Shown here piece by piece: positions 6,724 through 15,395 of a stretch of DNA of 15,834 nt. This stretch comes from CAJBIL01 sp049295655. Lineage in GTDB: Bacteria > Pseudomonadota > Gammaproteobacteria > Burkholderiales > Rhodocyclaceae. Position 1 is the first letter of the stretch, and every line of letters starts with the position of its first letter. The position numbers were made by a program, and so were the translations under genes. A model generated the notes under the pieces. It searched no databases. It worked only from the letters and a program-made list of their open reading frames with translations, and was not told where the DNA came from. The stretch covers positions 1 through 15,834 of the forward strand of contig JBAQRB010000271.1 in assembly GCA_049295655.1 (NCBI GenBank), read 5' to 3'.

Positions 6724-7326
6724 TCAATCGCGTTTTTCAGCGCGCATCTGCAGCACGCGGATGCGATCTTTGGCCTTGACGAAAACCTGCCGTGACGGAC
6801 TGACCGCCTTGTTGTCCTTCTTGCCGCGATGCGTCAGGGCAATCGCCGCGACGATGCCGACCAGCAGGATCACCGATGCCAGTTCGAACGGATAGACATA
6901 CTCGGTGAACATCAGCCGGCCGATGGCCTGGACATTGCTCTCGCTTGCCGTTGCTTGCGGAACGCTTTTTTCGAGCAGGTCGAAATAGTTGCCCCCCAGG
7001 ACCAAGCCCATTTCGAGCACCATCAACAGCGAAACAATCGACCCGAGCGGCAGATAGCTCCAGAAGCCTTCACGCAGGCGGTCGATGTTGATGTCAAGCA
7101 TCATGACCACGAACAGGAAGAGCACCATCACCGCGCCGACATAAACGAGCACCAGCGCGATGGCCAGGAACTCGGCCTGCAGCAGCATCCAGACACCGGC
7201 CGCGCTGAAGAACGCGAGAACGAGGAAAAGCGCGGCATGCACCGGATTGCGCGAGGTCACCACGCGCAAGCTGGCAAAGACCAGAATGGCGGAGAGAAAA
7301 TAAAAAACGAAGGTCTTGAATTCCAT
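6724..7326 (-). CDS. nuoJ: NADH-quinone oxidoreductase subunit J
   Basis: A 200-residue inner-membrane protein with five predicted helices, sitting between NuoH/A and NuoK in complex I. The diagnostic segment is LVYVGAVMVLFLFVVMMLDI around Tyr62, the helix whose pi-bulge reorganises during the catalytic cycle. Glu52 in LLQAEFLAIAL is another conserved membrane charge (cf. E. coli E55). After the last helix (LLVGIVAAIALTHRG) there is a basic tail of about 35 residues rich in Lys and Arg, which should lie on the cytoplasmic side. The ATG at 7324-7326 has AAAAGG at 8-nt spacing and starts 12 nt after nuoI. The TGA stop at 6724-6726 precedes the long spacer with two inverted repeats. Length is close to betaproteobacterial homologues and a little longer than E. 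coli NuoJ (184). Confidence 0.97.
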   Translation of the reverse strand: MEFKTFVFYFLSAILVFASLRVVTSRNPVHAALFLVLAFFSAAGVWMLLQAEFLAIALVLVYVGAVMVLFLFVVMMLDINIDRLREGFWSYLPLGSIVSLLMVLEMGLVLGGNYFDLLEKSVPQATASESNVQAIGRLMFTEYVYPFELASVILLVGIVAAIALTHRGKKDNKAVSPSRQVFVKAKDRIRVLQMRAEKRD

Positions 7327-7338
7327 CGTGTCGGCCTT

Positions 7339-7839
7339 TTAGCGGTATTTCGCGTCGAGTGCGCGGTCTTCGGCGATTTCCGCTTCGTAGCGGTCGCCAT
7401 TGGCCAGCAGCATCGGCTTGGTGTAGTAAAGGTCGCCACGCTTTTCGCCGTGGTACTCGTACACGCGGGTCTCGACAATGGCATCGACCGGGCAGGCTTC
7501 TTCGCAGAAGCCGCAGAAGATGCACTTGGTCAGATCGATGTCGTAGCGCGTCGTGCGACGCGATGCCTGACCGTTTGCGTCGTCACGCTGCCCCGACTCG
7601 ATGGTGATCGCCATCGCCGGACAAACGGCCTCGCACAGCTTGCACGCGATACAGCGCTCTTCACCGCTCGGATAGCGGCGCAGTGCATGCAGGCCGCGGA
7701 AACGGAAGCTCTGCGGCGTCTTCTCTTCCGGATATTGCACGGTGATCTTGCGGGCAAACATGTAACGCCCGGTCACCGACATTCCCTTGAACAGCTCTTT
7801 CAGGAAGAGACTGTTGAATATTTCCTTCATCGAACCCAT
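7339..7839 (-). CDS. nuoI: NADH-quinone oxidoreductase subunit I (2x[4Fe-4S] ferredoxin subunit)
   Basis: A 166-residue peripheral-arm protein carrying clusters N6a and N6b, which pass electrons from NuoG to N2 in NuoB. Two classical motifs are intact: CIACKLCEAVCP (Cys63, 66, 69, 73) and CIFCGFCEEACP (Cys106, 109, 112, 116). The N-terminal amphipathic region (residues about 5-30) would hold it to the membrane arm. The ATG at 7837-7839 (MGSMKEIF) is preferred because GAGAGG lies 6 nt upstream; the ATG three codons later is too close to benefit equally. It begins 10 nt after nuoH and ends with TAA 12 nt before nuoJ. Length is typical for the betaproteobacterial and mitochondrial TYKY type. Confidence 0.98.
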   Translation of the reverse strand: MGSMKEIFNSLFLKELFKGMSVTGRYMFARKITVQYPEEKTPQSFRFRGLHALRRYPSGEERCIACKLCEAVCPAMAITIESGQRDDANGQASRRTTRYDIDLTKCIFCGFCEEACPVDAIVETRVYEYHGEKRGDLYYTKPMLLANGDRYEAEIAEDRALDAKYR

Positions 7840-7849
7840 GGCTAGCCTC

Positions 7850-8902
7850 TCACTTCCAGATATTCCACGGCGACATCATCCAGCAACCGACAACGACCAG
7901 CCAAATCAGACACAGCGGGATGAACACTTTCCAGCCGAGGCGCATGATCTGGTCGTAGCGGTAACGTGGGAACGTTGCGCGGATCCACAGGAAGAAGAAC
8001 AAAACAGCAGTAATCTTTGCAAACAGCCAGAACATGCTGTCCGGCAGGAAACCGACCGGCGACAGCCAGCCACCGAGGAACAGGAGTGCGGTCAGCGTCG
8101 ACACCAAGATCATGTTGGCATATTCGGCGAGGAAGAAGACGGCAAAGGCCATCCCCGAGTACTCGACGTGGAAGCCGACGATTTCCGATTCGCCTTCGGC
8201 CATGTCGAACGGCGCACGGTTGGTTTCGGCGACGATCGAAATCAGGTAGACCGCGAACATCGGCAGCAGCGGCAACCAGTTCCACGACAGGAAACCGAGG
8301 CCGTTATCGGCAAACATGCCGCGCCCCTGCCCCTTGACGATATCGCCCAGATTGAGACTGTTCGAGACCATCAGGACTACGACCAGCGCGAGTCCCATCG
8401 CCACTTCGTACGAAATCATCTGGGCGGCGGAGCGCATGCCGCCGAGAAAAGCGTACTTGGAATTGGACGCCCAGCCGGCCAGGATGATGCCGTACACGCC
8501 GATCGAGGTGATCGCCATGATGTACAGCAAGCTGGCATTGACGTTGGCCAGCACCATCGTATCGTTGAACGGAATCACGGCCCAGGCCGCCAGTGCCGGC
8601 GCGAAGGCGAACATCGGCGCAATCAGGAAAACCGGCTTGTCGGCCCCGGTCGGGATGACGATTTCCTTCATGAAAAGCTTGACGCCGTCGGCAATCGGCT
8701 GGATCAGACCCCAGGGACCCACGCGGTTCGGGCCGATGCGAACCTGCATCCAGCCGATCACCTTGCGTTCCCAGAAAGTCAGATACGCGACGCCAAGCAG
8801 CAGCGGCACGATGATCAGAACGATCTTGAGTACAGTCCAGACCAGCGGGAACGCCGAGCCAAAAAGGCCTTGCAGAAGTTGTTGCAGCGCATCGACCATC
8901 AT
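7850..8902 (-). CDS. nuoH: NADH-quinone oxidoreductase subunit H
   Basis: A 350-residue membrane protein with about eight helices that forms the quinone-access channel and the joint between the peripheral and membrane arms. Signature stretches are FWERKVIGWMQVRIGPNRVG (Glu45 onward) and PFDMAEGESEIVGFHVEYSG (residues 231-250), an acidic cytosolic loop near the quinone cavity. IQPIADGVKLFMKE also matches. The start is the first of two adjacent ATGs (8900-8902), which overlaps the nuoG TGA by 4 nt (ATGA). The second ATG (8897-8899) has a slightly better distance from the GTGGAG element, so the product may lack one Met. The TGA stop is 10 nt before nuoI. Length and motif content are normal. Confidence 0.98.
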   Translation of the reverse strand: MMVDALQQLLQGLFGSAFPLVWTVLKIVLIIVPLLLGVAYLTFWERKVIGWMQVRIGPNRVGPWGLIQPIADGVKLFMKEIVIPTGADKPVFLIAPMFAFAPALAAWAVIPFNDTMVLANVNASLLYIMAITSIGVYGIILAGWASNSKYAFLGGMRSAAQMISYEVAMGLALVVVLMVSNSLNLGDIVKGQGRGMFADNGLGFLSWNWLPLLPMFAVYLISIVAETNRAPFDMAEGESEIVGFHVEYSGMAFAVFFLAEYANMILVSTLTALLFLGGWLSPVGFLPDSMFWLFAKITAVLFFFLWIRATFPRYRYDQIMRLGWKVFIPLCLIWLVVVGCWMMSPWNIWK

Positions 8903-11235
8903 GCACGCTCCACGGTAATCGAACCGAACATGTCACCCAGCCCAGCCGTCAAGGCGTGCGCTGCGGCGATACGGACACAGCCATCAGGCACGGTCTCGTC
9001 AGCCTTGGCAGGCAGCAGTACACCACCCAGCCCTTGCTTGACGCGGACCTGAACGCCGTCGGCAACCCCGGCCAGTGCAAGCGTCGCAGCATTCATGCGG
9101 GCTGCCGGCAGTGCCGCGTCTGCGGTTTTCTGGAGTGCCGGTGAACGACGCGCCAATGCGTCAGCGAAGTAAATCGGCACATCGGCAATGCGTTGCAGAC
9201 CGTTCGCTGCAGCAGGTAGCGACAGGACAATCGCGCTGAGGCCGTTGTCGAGTCCGCTGACAAACTCCGTGCCGGCGGGAACGATTTCGTCACGGACCTG
9301 CTCGCTGGAATCGTAGTCAAAGCCCGCAAGCGCCAGAACGTTGCCCAGTACACGCAGAATTTTCCAGCCTGGACGTGCATCGCCCAGTGGGCGAACCACG
9401 CCGCTGAAGCTCTGCACCCGGCCTTCGGTATTGACGAAGGTGCCGGAGGTCTCGGTAAATGGCGTGCTCGGCAGCAGCACATCGACGTAGTCGAGCGAGG
9501 CGCCGTGCTTGAACGGCGTCAGCATGACGACTAGCGCAGCCTGCTTGAGCGCGGCGACGGCCTGCTGCGGATTGGCGCAATCGAGTTCCGGTTCGACGCC
9601 AAGCAGGACATAGGCCCTGCGCGGCTGTGCGAACATTTCATAGGCGTTGAGTGCATTCGCTGCCGGCAGGGCCTTGGCGACGTAGCCGCCGACACTGTTC
9701 GCCGCTTCGCCGATGAAGCCGAAAGTGGCGCCGGTGATCCTGGCCAGCTCAAGCGCCAGTGCATGTAGTTGCGCGGCGTCGCCATGTTGCTCGGCAGCGT
9801 TGCCGAGGAAAACCGCGCGCTTCTCGCCCTCGAGCAGGCTCTCGGCGATCGCCTTGCTGTCGGCACAGGGTTCGACGCTTTCGAGTCCGGCAGGCACGGC
9901 GACGTTCTTCAACTGGGCTGCGGCTTTGACGATGCGCGCCAGCGCGACCGGCAGCTCAGCCGGTGCAACGCTCACCTGTGCATGCAGCTTGATCAGCGGA
10001 TCGTCGCCGGCAACCGAAAGCAGACTGACCTTGTTCCACTTCTTGGCCAGCTGACGCAGGCGCTGGGCAAACAGCGGATGATCCTTGCGCAGGAAACTGC
10101 CGACGACCAGCGCCGAATCGAGATCCTTGATTTCAGAGAGTTTCAGACCGAGCCAAGGCGTTCCGGCACGCTTGCCATCCGCTGAAAAATCGCGGCGGCG
10201 CGGACGGAAATCGACGCTGCCCGAACCCAGACCGCGCGTCACTTTCTGCAGCAGGTGGAGTTCTTCGAGCGTGGCATGCGGCGCCGCCAGCGCGGCAATC
10301 GCTTCACCACCGTGCGTATTGGCGACATCCTTGAGTGCGTGTGCGACGTAATCGAGCGCGACGGGCCACTCGACTTCGCGCAAGGCGCCATCGACGCGGA
10401 TCATCGGCTTGGTCAGGCGCTCACTGGAATTCAGGGCCTCGTAGGAGAAACGCTCCTTGTCCGAGATCCAGCATTCATTGACGTCTTCATTCTCGCGCGG
10501 CAGAACGCGCATGACCGCATTGTTCTTGATTTGTACCGTCAGGTTGGCGCCGATGCTGTCGTGCGGGCTGACCGACTTGCGCCGCGACAGTTCCCAACTG
10601 CGGGCCGAGTAGCGGAAAGGCTTCGAAGTCAGCGCACCGACCGGGCACAGATCGATCATGTTGCCCGACAGTTCGGAATCGACCGTGCGGCCGACGAAGG
10701 TCTGGATTTCGGAATGCATGTTGCGGTTGGCCATACCGAGCTCCATCACGCCGGCAATTTCCTGGCCGAAACGGACGCAGCGCGTGCAGTGGATGCAGCG
10801 CGACATTTCCTGCATCGAGATCAGCGGACCGACTTCCTTGTGGAAGACGACGCGCTTGGCTTCCTGGTAGCGTGAGGCGCCCGCGCCATAGCCGACCGCG
10901 AGATCCTGCAACTGGCATTCGCCGCCCTGATCGCAAACCGGGCAGTCGAGCGGGTGGTTGATCAACAAGAACTCCATCACCCCCTTCTGCGCCTTGACGG
11001 CCAGTTCCGAGTGCGTGAACACTTTCATGCCGTTGGTGACCGGTGTCGCACAGGCCGGCAGCGGCTTCGGCGCCTTCTCAACCTGCACCAGACACATGCG
11101 GCAGTTGGCGGCGATCGAAAGCTTCTTGTGATAGCAAAAATGCGGGATATAGGCGCCGGTCAGCTGAGCGGCATCCATGATGGTGCTCCCATCATCCACC
11201 TGCACCGTCTTGCCGTCGATTTCGATTTCTATCAT
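8899..11235 (-). CDS. nuoG: NADH-quinone oxidoreductase subunit G (Fe-S and degenerate molybdopterin oxidoreductase fold)
   Basis: A 778-residue protein of the NADH-oxidising arm. Its N-terminal domain has the [2Fe-2S] N1b ligands Cys34, 45, 48, 62; the His-type [4Fe-4S] N5 ligands His94, Cys98, 101, 107 (H-x3-C-x2-C-x5-C); and the [4Fe-4S] N4 ligands Cys147, 150, 153 and 197. The remaining 550 residues have the fold of molybdopterin oxidoreductases but carry no cofactor in complex I. The extra N7 cluster of E. coli NuoG is missing: by alignment three of its four cysteines are Lys220, Ser223 and Ser227, and only Cys255 (NECWISDKERF) remains, as in mitochondrial and many proteobacterial forms. 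The ATG at 11233-11235 lies 8 nt after the nuoF stop with AAGG overlapping that stop. The 3' end overlaps nuoH by 4 nt. Confidence 0.98.
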   Translation of the reverse strand: MIEIEIDGKTVQVDDGSTIMDAAQLTGAYIPHFCYHKKLSIAANCRMCLVQVEKAPKPLPACATPVTNGMKVFTHSELAVKAQKGVMEFLLINHPLDCPVCDQGGECQLQDLAVGYGAGASRYQEAKRVVFHKEVGPLISMQEMSRCIHCTRCVRFGQEIAGVMELGMANRNMHSEIQTFVGRTVDSELSGNMIDLCPVGALTSKPFRYSARSWELSRRKSVSPHDSIGANLTVQIKNNAVMRVLPRENEDVNECWISDKERFSYEALNSSERLTKPMIRVDGALREVEWPVALDYVAHALKDVANTHGGEAIAALAAPHATLEELHLLQKVTRGLGSGSVDFRPRRRDFSADGKRAGTPWLGLKLSEIKDLDSALVVGSFLRKDHPLFAQRLRQLAKKWNKVSLLSVAGDDPLIKLHAQVSVAPAELPVALARIVKAAAQLKNVAVPAGLESVEPCADSKAIAESLLEGEKRAVFLGNAAEQHGDAAQLHALALELARITGATFGFIGEAANSVGGYVAKALPAANALNAYEMFAQPRRAYVLLGVEPELDCANPQQAVAALKQAALVVMLTPFKHGASLDYVDVLLPSTPFTETSGTFVNTEGRVQSFSGVVRPLGDARPGWKILRVLGNVLALAGFDYDSSEQVRDEIVPAGTEFVSGLDNGLSAIVLSLPAAANGLQRIADVPIYFADALARRSPALQKTADAALPAARMNAATLALAGVADGVQVRVKQGLGGVLLPAKADETVPDGCVRIAAAHALTAGLGDMFGSITVERA

Positions 11236-11243
11236 GTCGTACC

Positions 11244-12572
11244 TTAAACCGTTGCCTTGAAGAAGCCACTCCCGGCGCGCTGGACTTCAACCGGCACGAG
11301 GCACTTCTTGTGTTCGATGTGGTACGCGAACTCGTCGCGGAAATGCTTGATGAAACTCTGGACCGGCATCGATGCCGCATCGCCGAGCGCGCAGATCGTG
11401 CGGCCCATGATGTTGTTGGTCACGCTGCCGAGCAGGTCGAGGTCGTCCGGGCGACCCTGGCCGTTCTCGATGCGATGCACGACCTTGTACAGCCAGTTGG
11501 TGCCTTCGCGGCATGGCGTACATTGGCCGCAGGATTCTTCGTAGTAGAAGAACGAGAGGCGATCGAGCGCTTTCACCATGCAGGTCGATTCGTCCATCAC
11601 GATCACCGCGCCGGAACCGAGCATCGAGCCAGCCTTGCTGATCGAGTCGTAGTCCATCGTGCAGTCCATCATGATATCGCCGGGGACGACCGGCGACGAG
11701 GAACCGCCCGGGATGCAGCCCTTCAGCTTGCGGCCGCCGCGCATGCCGCCGGCCATTTCGAGCAACGTCGAAAACGGCGTGCCAAGCGGAATTTCGTAGT
11801 TGCCGGGCTTGTTGACGTGACCCGAGATCGAGAACAGCTTGGTGCCGCCATTGTTCGCCTTGCCGGCTTCGAGGAAAGCCTCGCCACCAAGGTTCATGAT
11901 GAACGGGATCGAACCGAAGGTCTCGGTGTTGTTGATCGTCGTCGGCTTGCCATAGAGGCCGAACGACGCCGGGAAAGGCGGCTTGAAGCGTGGCTGCCCC
12001 TTCTTGCCTTCGATCGATTCGAGCAGCGCGGTTTCTTCGCCACAGATGTAGGCGCCGTAACCGTGGTGTGCAAAAAGCTCGAAATTGAAACCGGAGCCGA
12101 GGATGTTCTGGCCGATCAGTCCGGCTGCCCGGGCTTCCGCCAGCGCTTCTTCAAAGCGCGTGTAGATTTCCCAGACTTCGCCGTGGATGTAGTTGTAACC
12201 ACGCGTCGCGCTCATCGCGAAAGCGGCGATCGCCATGCCTTCGATGACCGAGTGTGGGTTGTAGCGCAGGATGTCGCGGTCCTTGAAGGTTCCCGGCTCG
12301 CCCTCGTCCGAGTTGCAGACGACGTACTTGTCGCCGGGGAATGAACGCGGCATGAACGACCACTTCAGACCGGTCGGGAAACCGGCACCGCCGCGACCGC
12401 GCAGGACCGACTTCTTGACTTCGTTGATGACCTGTTCCTGCGTCATCTTCTCGTCGAGGATGCGGCGCAGCGCCGTATAACCGCCGCGCTTGACGTAGTC
12501 GGCAAGTCGCCAGGCGTTGTCGCCGTCGAGCCCGACGGTGAGCATCGGGTTGATTGCACCGAGGATCGCCAT
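11244..12572 (-). CDS. nuoF: NADH-quinone oxidoreductase subunit F (NADH- and FMN-binding)
   Basis: A 442-residue flavoprotein that oxidises NADH and transfers electrons through FMN to cluster N3. Visible motifs are the Gly-rich NADH/FMN loop GRGGAGFPTGLKW (residues 59-71), CNSDEGEPGTFKDRD (86-100), GYGAYICGEETALLESIEG (171-189), and the [4Fe-4S] N3 ligands ESCGQCTPCREGT (Cys348, 351, 354) with Cys394 in RTICALGDAA. The ATG at 12570-12572 (MAILGAINPM) overlaps the nuoE TAA by 1 nt (TAATG) and has GCGGAG 8 nt upstream inside nuoE. The frame stays open to 12626, but those 18 codons lie inside nuoE and show no family similarity. Length fits the family (430-445). The TAA is 8 nt before nuoG. Confidence 0.98.
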   Translation of the reverse strand: MAILGAINPMLTVGLDGDNAWRLADYVKRGGYTALRRILDEKMTQEQVINEVKKSVLRGRGGAGFPTGLKWSFMPRSFPGDKYVVCNSDEGEPGTFKDRDILRYNPHSVIEGMAIAAFAMSATRGYNYIHGEVWEIYTRFEEALAEARAAGLIGQNILGSGFNFELFAHHGYGAYICGEETALLESIEGKKGQPRFKPPFPASFGLYGKPTTINNTETFGSIPFIMNLGGEAFLEAGKANNGGTKLFSISGHVNKPGNYEIPLGTPFSTLLEMAGGMRGGRKLKGCIPGGSSSPVVPGDIMMDCTMDYDSISKAGSMLGSGAVIVMDESTCMVKALDRLSFFYYEESCGQCTPCREGTNWLYKVVHRIENGQGRPDDLDLLGSVTNNIMGRTICALGDAASMPVQSFIKHFRDEFAYHIEHKKCLVPVEVQRAGSGFFKATV

Positions 12573-13045
12573 TATTCGAGCTCCGCCAGCAGTTTGTCGA
12601 TTTGCTCGGGATTCATCCAGCTGCACATCTTGCGGTTATTGACGATCATCACCGGTGCGTCGCCGCAGGCGCCCATGCACTCGCCTTCCTTGAGCGTAAT
12701 CTTGCCGTCCGGCGTCGTTTCGTTGTAGCCGATGCCAAGTTTGGCTTTGAGATATTCACCGGCATCGACACCGCCGGTGAGCATGCACGGCAGATTGGTG
12801 CACACCGTCAGCTTGTACTTGCCGACCGGTTTGAGGTCGTACATGTTGTAGAAGCTGGCTACCTCGTAGGCGGCAATCGGCGGCATACCGAGATAGTTGG
12901 CGACGAACTCGATGGCTTCGCTCGAAAGCCAGCCCTGCTCTTCCTGGGCAATCGCCAGTGCAGCCATGGAGGCCGACTGTTTCTGGTCGGCCGGGTACTT
13001 GGCGATCTCGCGATCGATTCTCTTGAGGGATTCTGGATTCAGCAT
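12572..13045 (-). CDS. nuoE: NADH-quinone oxidoreductase subunit E ([2Fe-2S], thioredoxin-like)
   Basis: A 157-residue thioredoxin-fold protein bound to NuoF. It holds the off-pathway [2Fe-2S] cluster N1a through Cys82, Cys87 (TVCTNLPC), Cys123 and Cys127 (GECMGACGDAPV). The N-terminal part is a helical bundle with the family segment QEEQGWLSSEAIEFVANYLG. The ATG at 13043-13045 overlaps the nuoD TGA by 1 nt (TGATG). The upstream sequence has only a poor Shine-Dalgarno, so translation probably depends on ribosomes finishing nuoD. The stop overlaps nuoF by 1 nt, which would keep NuoE and NuoF, a tight heterodimer, in step. Length is normal for the family. Confidence 0.98.
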   Translation of the reverse strand: MLNPESLKRIDREIAKYPADQKQSASMAALAIAQEEQGWLSSEAIEFVANYLGMPPIAAYEVASFYNMYDLKPVGKYKLTVCTNLPCMLTGGVDAGEYLKAKLGIGYNETTPDGKITLKEGECMGACGDAPVMIVNNRKMCSWMNPEQIDKLLAELE

Positions 13046-14298
13046 CAGCGGTCAATCTCGCCAAAAACAACGTCCTGGGTACCGATGATCGTGACCACGT
13101 CGGCCAGCATGTGACCACGGCTCATTTCATCCATTGCCGAGAGGTGGACGTAACCCGGGGCACGGATCTTCATGCGGTACGGCTTGTTGGCGCCGTCGGA
13201 AATCATGTAGATACCGAACTCGCCCTTCGGATGCTCAACCGCCGCATAAGCCTCGCCCTCGGGGACGTGGATGCCTTCGGTGCACAGCTTGAAGTGGTGA
13301 ATCAGCTCTTCCATGTTGGACTTCATGTCCTCACGGGCCGGCGATGCAACCTTGTGGTTGTCGGTAATCACCGGACCCGGATTCGCGCGCAGCCAGTCGA
13401 TGCACTGCTTGATGATGCGGTTGGACTGGCGCATCTCTTCCATGCGGACAAGATAGCGATCATACGAATCGCCATTCACGCCAACCGGAATATCAAAATC
13501 GAGGCGGTCATAGACTTCGTACGGCTGCTTCTTGCGCAGATCCCAGGCGATGCCCGAACCGCGCAGCATGGCACCGGAGAAACCGCGTTGCAGTGCGCGC
13601 TCGGGCGTCACGATACCGACATCGACCAGACGCTGCTTCCAGATCCGGTTGTCGGTCAGCAGCGTTTCGTATTCGTCGAGCAGCTTCGGGAAACGGGCAA
13701 CGAAGTCATCCAGAAAGTCGAGCAGCGAACCGCTGCGCGCTTCGTTGAACGGCTTGATCTCTGCCGCACTCTTCCACTTCGATTCCTTATACTGCGGCAT
13801 GCGATCCGGCAGGTCGCGGTAAACGCCGCCCGGACGGTAGTAGGCGGCATGCATGCGCGCGCCGGACACCGCCTCGTAGGCATCGACCAGATCCTCGCGC
13901 TCGCGGAAGGCGTAGAGCACCATCGTCATTGCGCCAACGTCGAGACCGTGACAGCCGATCCACAGCAGGTGGTTCAGAACCCGCGTGATTTCGTCGAACA
14001 TGACGCGAATGTACTGGGCGCGTAGCGGCACCTCGACGCCGAGCAGCTTCTCGATCGCCATGCAGTAGGCGTGCTCGTTACACATCATCGACACGTAATC
14101 GAGTCGATCCATGTACGGCAACGATTGCACCCATGTCTTGTTTTCAGCCAGCTTCTCGGTCGCACGATGGAGAAGACCGATGTGCGGATCAGCCCGCTTG
14201 ACCACTTCGCCATCAAGCTCGAGCACCATCCGCAGCACACCGTGCGCGGCCGGATGCTGCGGGCCGAAATTCAACGTAAAATTGCGCAGTTCAGCCAT
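13045..14298 (-). CDS. nuoD: NADH-quinone oxidoreductase subunit D (49-kDa type, quinone site)
   Basis: A 417-residue protein related to the large subunit of [NiFe] hydrogenases; with NuoB it forms the quinone-reduction site. The NFGPQHPAAHGVLR motif supplies His19 and the SLPYMDRLDYVSMM segment supplies Tyr68, matching bovine 49-kDa His59 and Tyr108, the pair that contacts the quinone head group. DPHIGLLHRATEKL and the C-terminal DVVFGEIDR are also family features. The hydrogenase NiFe-binding cysteines are absent, as expected. The ATG at 14296-14298 overlaps the nuoC TAA by 1 nt (TAATG), with GGGGA about 9 nt upstream. nuoC and nuoD are separate, unlike the fused enteric gene. The TGA stop overlaps nuoE by 1 nt. 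Confidence 0.99.
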   Translation of the reverse strand: MAELRNFTLNFGPQHPAAHGVLRMVLELDGEVVKRADPHIGLLHRATEKLAENKTWVQSLPYMDRLDYVSMMCNEHAYCMAIEKLLGVEVPLRAQYIRVMFDEITRVLNHLLWIGCHGLDVGAMTMVLYAFREREDLVDAYEAVSGARMHAAYYRPGGVYRDLPDRMPQYKESKWKSAAEIKPFNEARSGSLLDFLDDFVARFPKLLDEYETLLTDNRIWKQRLVDVGIVTPERALQRGFSGAMLRGSGIAWDLRKKQPYEVYDRLDFDIPVGVNGDSYDRYLVRMEEMRQSNRIIKQCIDWLRANPGPVITDNHKVASPAREDMKSNMEELIHHFKLCTEGIHVPEGEAYAAVEHPKGEFGIYMISDGANKPYRMKIRAPGYVHLSAMDEMSRGHMLADVVTIIGTQDVVFGEIDR

Positions 14299-14897
14299 TA
14301 TTCAACGTCCCCGTAGGTCGCTTCGCGAACGATCCGCGGCGTGACTTCACGCGGTTCAATCGTCACGGGTTGATAAATCACACGCTGCTGATCGGGGTCG
14401 TAGCGCATTTCGACATAACCGGAAATCGGGAAGTCCTTGCGGAACGGGTGCCCGACGAAACCATAGTCGGTCAGAATCCGGCGCAGATCGTCATGCCCCG
14501 GGAAGACGATACCGTACAGATCGAAAGCCTCGCGCTCGAACCAATTCACACAGTTCCAGATATTGATGACCGAAGGCACTGACGGAAAATCGTCGTCCGG
14601 AGCGAAGCAGCGAACGCGCAAACGCCAGTTGTTGGCGATCGAGAGCAGATGGCTGACGGCGGCGTAGCGCTTGCCGACGCGCTCAGCATTGCCGTAGGTT
14701 GAATAATCGACGCCGCACAGGTCAATCAGCTCTTCAAAGAACAACTCGGGCTCTTCGTGAAGGATCTGCATTGCAGCGAGATAATCGGCTGCATCGACCT
14801 CAATGGTCACTTCGCCGAGCGCAATCTTGAGGGACTTGATTCGCTCGCCGAGATGTTTTTGCAGGTTCAGGCTAAGCGCTTCCAGCTTGGCGGACAT
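14298..14897 (-). CDS. nuoC: NADH-quinone oxidoreductase subunit C (30-kDa type)
   Basis: A 199-residue cofactor-free protein of the connecting module that braces NuoD, NuoB and NuoI. The 30-kDa signature is clear at residues 121-160: EREAFDLYGIVFPGHDDLRR followed by ILTDYGFVGHPFRKDFPISG. The N-terminal half (residues 1-100) is the more variable part. The ATG at 14895-14897 has GAGAG 6 nt upstream and starts 18 nt after the nuoB stop. The TAA overlaps the nuoD ATG by 1 nt. The C-terminal extension after the signature (EPREVTPRIVREATYGDVE) is about what separate NuoC proteins carry. No sign of fusion to NuoD or of frameshift. Confidence 0.98.
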   Translation of the reverse strand: MSAKLEALSLNLQKHLGERIKSLKIALGEVTIEVDAADYLAAMQILHEEPELFFEELIDLCGVDYSTYGNAERVGKRYAAVSHLLSIANNWRLRVRCFAPDDDFPSVPSVINIWNCVNWFEREAFDLYGIVFPGHDDLRRILTDYGFVGHPFRKDFPISGYVEMRYDPDQQRVIYQPVTIEPREVTPRIVREATYGDVE

Positions 14898-14915
14898 GAC
14901 GAACTCTCGGTTGGA

Positions 14916-15392
14916 TTAGCGGGCGATGGTGCTGGTGCGGCGAATCTTGTTCTGCAGCTGAATGAGGCCGTAAATCAGCGCCTCAGCAGTTGGCGGACAA
15001 CCCGGAACATAGATATCGACGGGAACAATGCGGTCACAACCGCGCACAACAGCATAGGAATAGTGATAGTAGCCACCGCCATTGGCGCACGACCCCATCG
15101 AGATCACCCAGCGCGGCTCGGCCATCTGGTCGTACACCTTGCGCAAGGCCGGCGCCATCTTGTTGGTCAGCGTACCAGCCACGATCATCACATCGGACTG
15201 CCGCGGACTCGGACGAAAAACGATGCCAAAACGATCCAGGTCATAGCGCGAGCAACCCGCATGAATCATCTCGACCGCACAGCAGGCCAGACCGAAACTC
15301 ATCGGCCACATCGAACCGGTGCGAACGTAATTGATCAGCTTGTCGGCCGTCGTGGTGACAAAGCCTTCCTGAAGAATGCCTTCAATACCCAT
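14916..15392 (-). CDS. nuoB: NADH-quinone oxidoreductase subunit B (cluster N2)
   Basis: A 158-residue subunit that holds the terminal [4Fe-4S] cluster N2, the direct electron donor to quinone. The ligands are the tandem Cys37-Cys38 (LACCAVEM), Cys102 (MGSCANGGG) and Cys132 (YVPGCPPTAEAL). The long conserved run around RYDLDRFGIVFRPSPRQSD lines the quinone cavity. Two further cysteines, Cys47 and Cys119, are not known ligands. The ATG at 15390-15392 lies 3 nt after the nuoA stop, with GGGAG 6 nt upstream inside nuoA. The TAA is 18 nt before nuoC. Length is typical for betaproteobacterial NuoB (about 158-160), shorter than E. coli (220). Confidence 0.99.
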   Translation of the reverse strand: MGIEGILQEGFVTTTADKLINYVRTGSMWPMSFGLACCAVEMIHAGCSRYDLDRFGIVFRPSPRQSDVMIVAGTLTNKMAPALRKVYDQMAEPRWVISMGSCANGGGYYHYSYAVVRGCDRIVPVDIYVPGCPPTAEALIYGLIQLQNKIRRTSTIAR

Positions 15393-15395
15393 CGC

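Noticed and set aside
10109..11235. Missing N7-cluster cysteines in NuoG as a sign of a damaged gene.
   Set aside because: Many complex I enzymes, including mitochondrial ones, lack this extra cluster; all ligands of N1b, N4 and N5 are present and the reading frame is intact.
12573..12626. Longer nuoF start giving 18 extra N-terminal residues.
   Set aside because: The extension lies wholly within nuoE and has no family similarity; the ATG at 12570-12572 has a Shine-Dalgarno and the usual 1-nt overlap with the nuoE stop.
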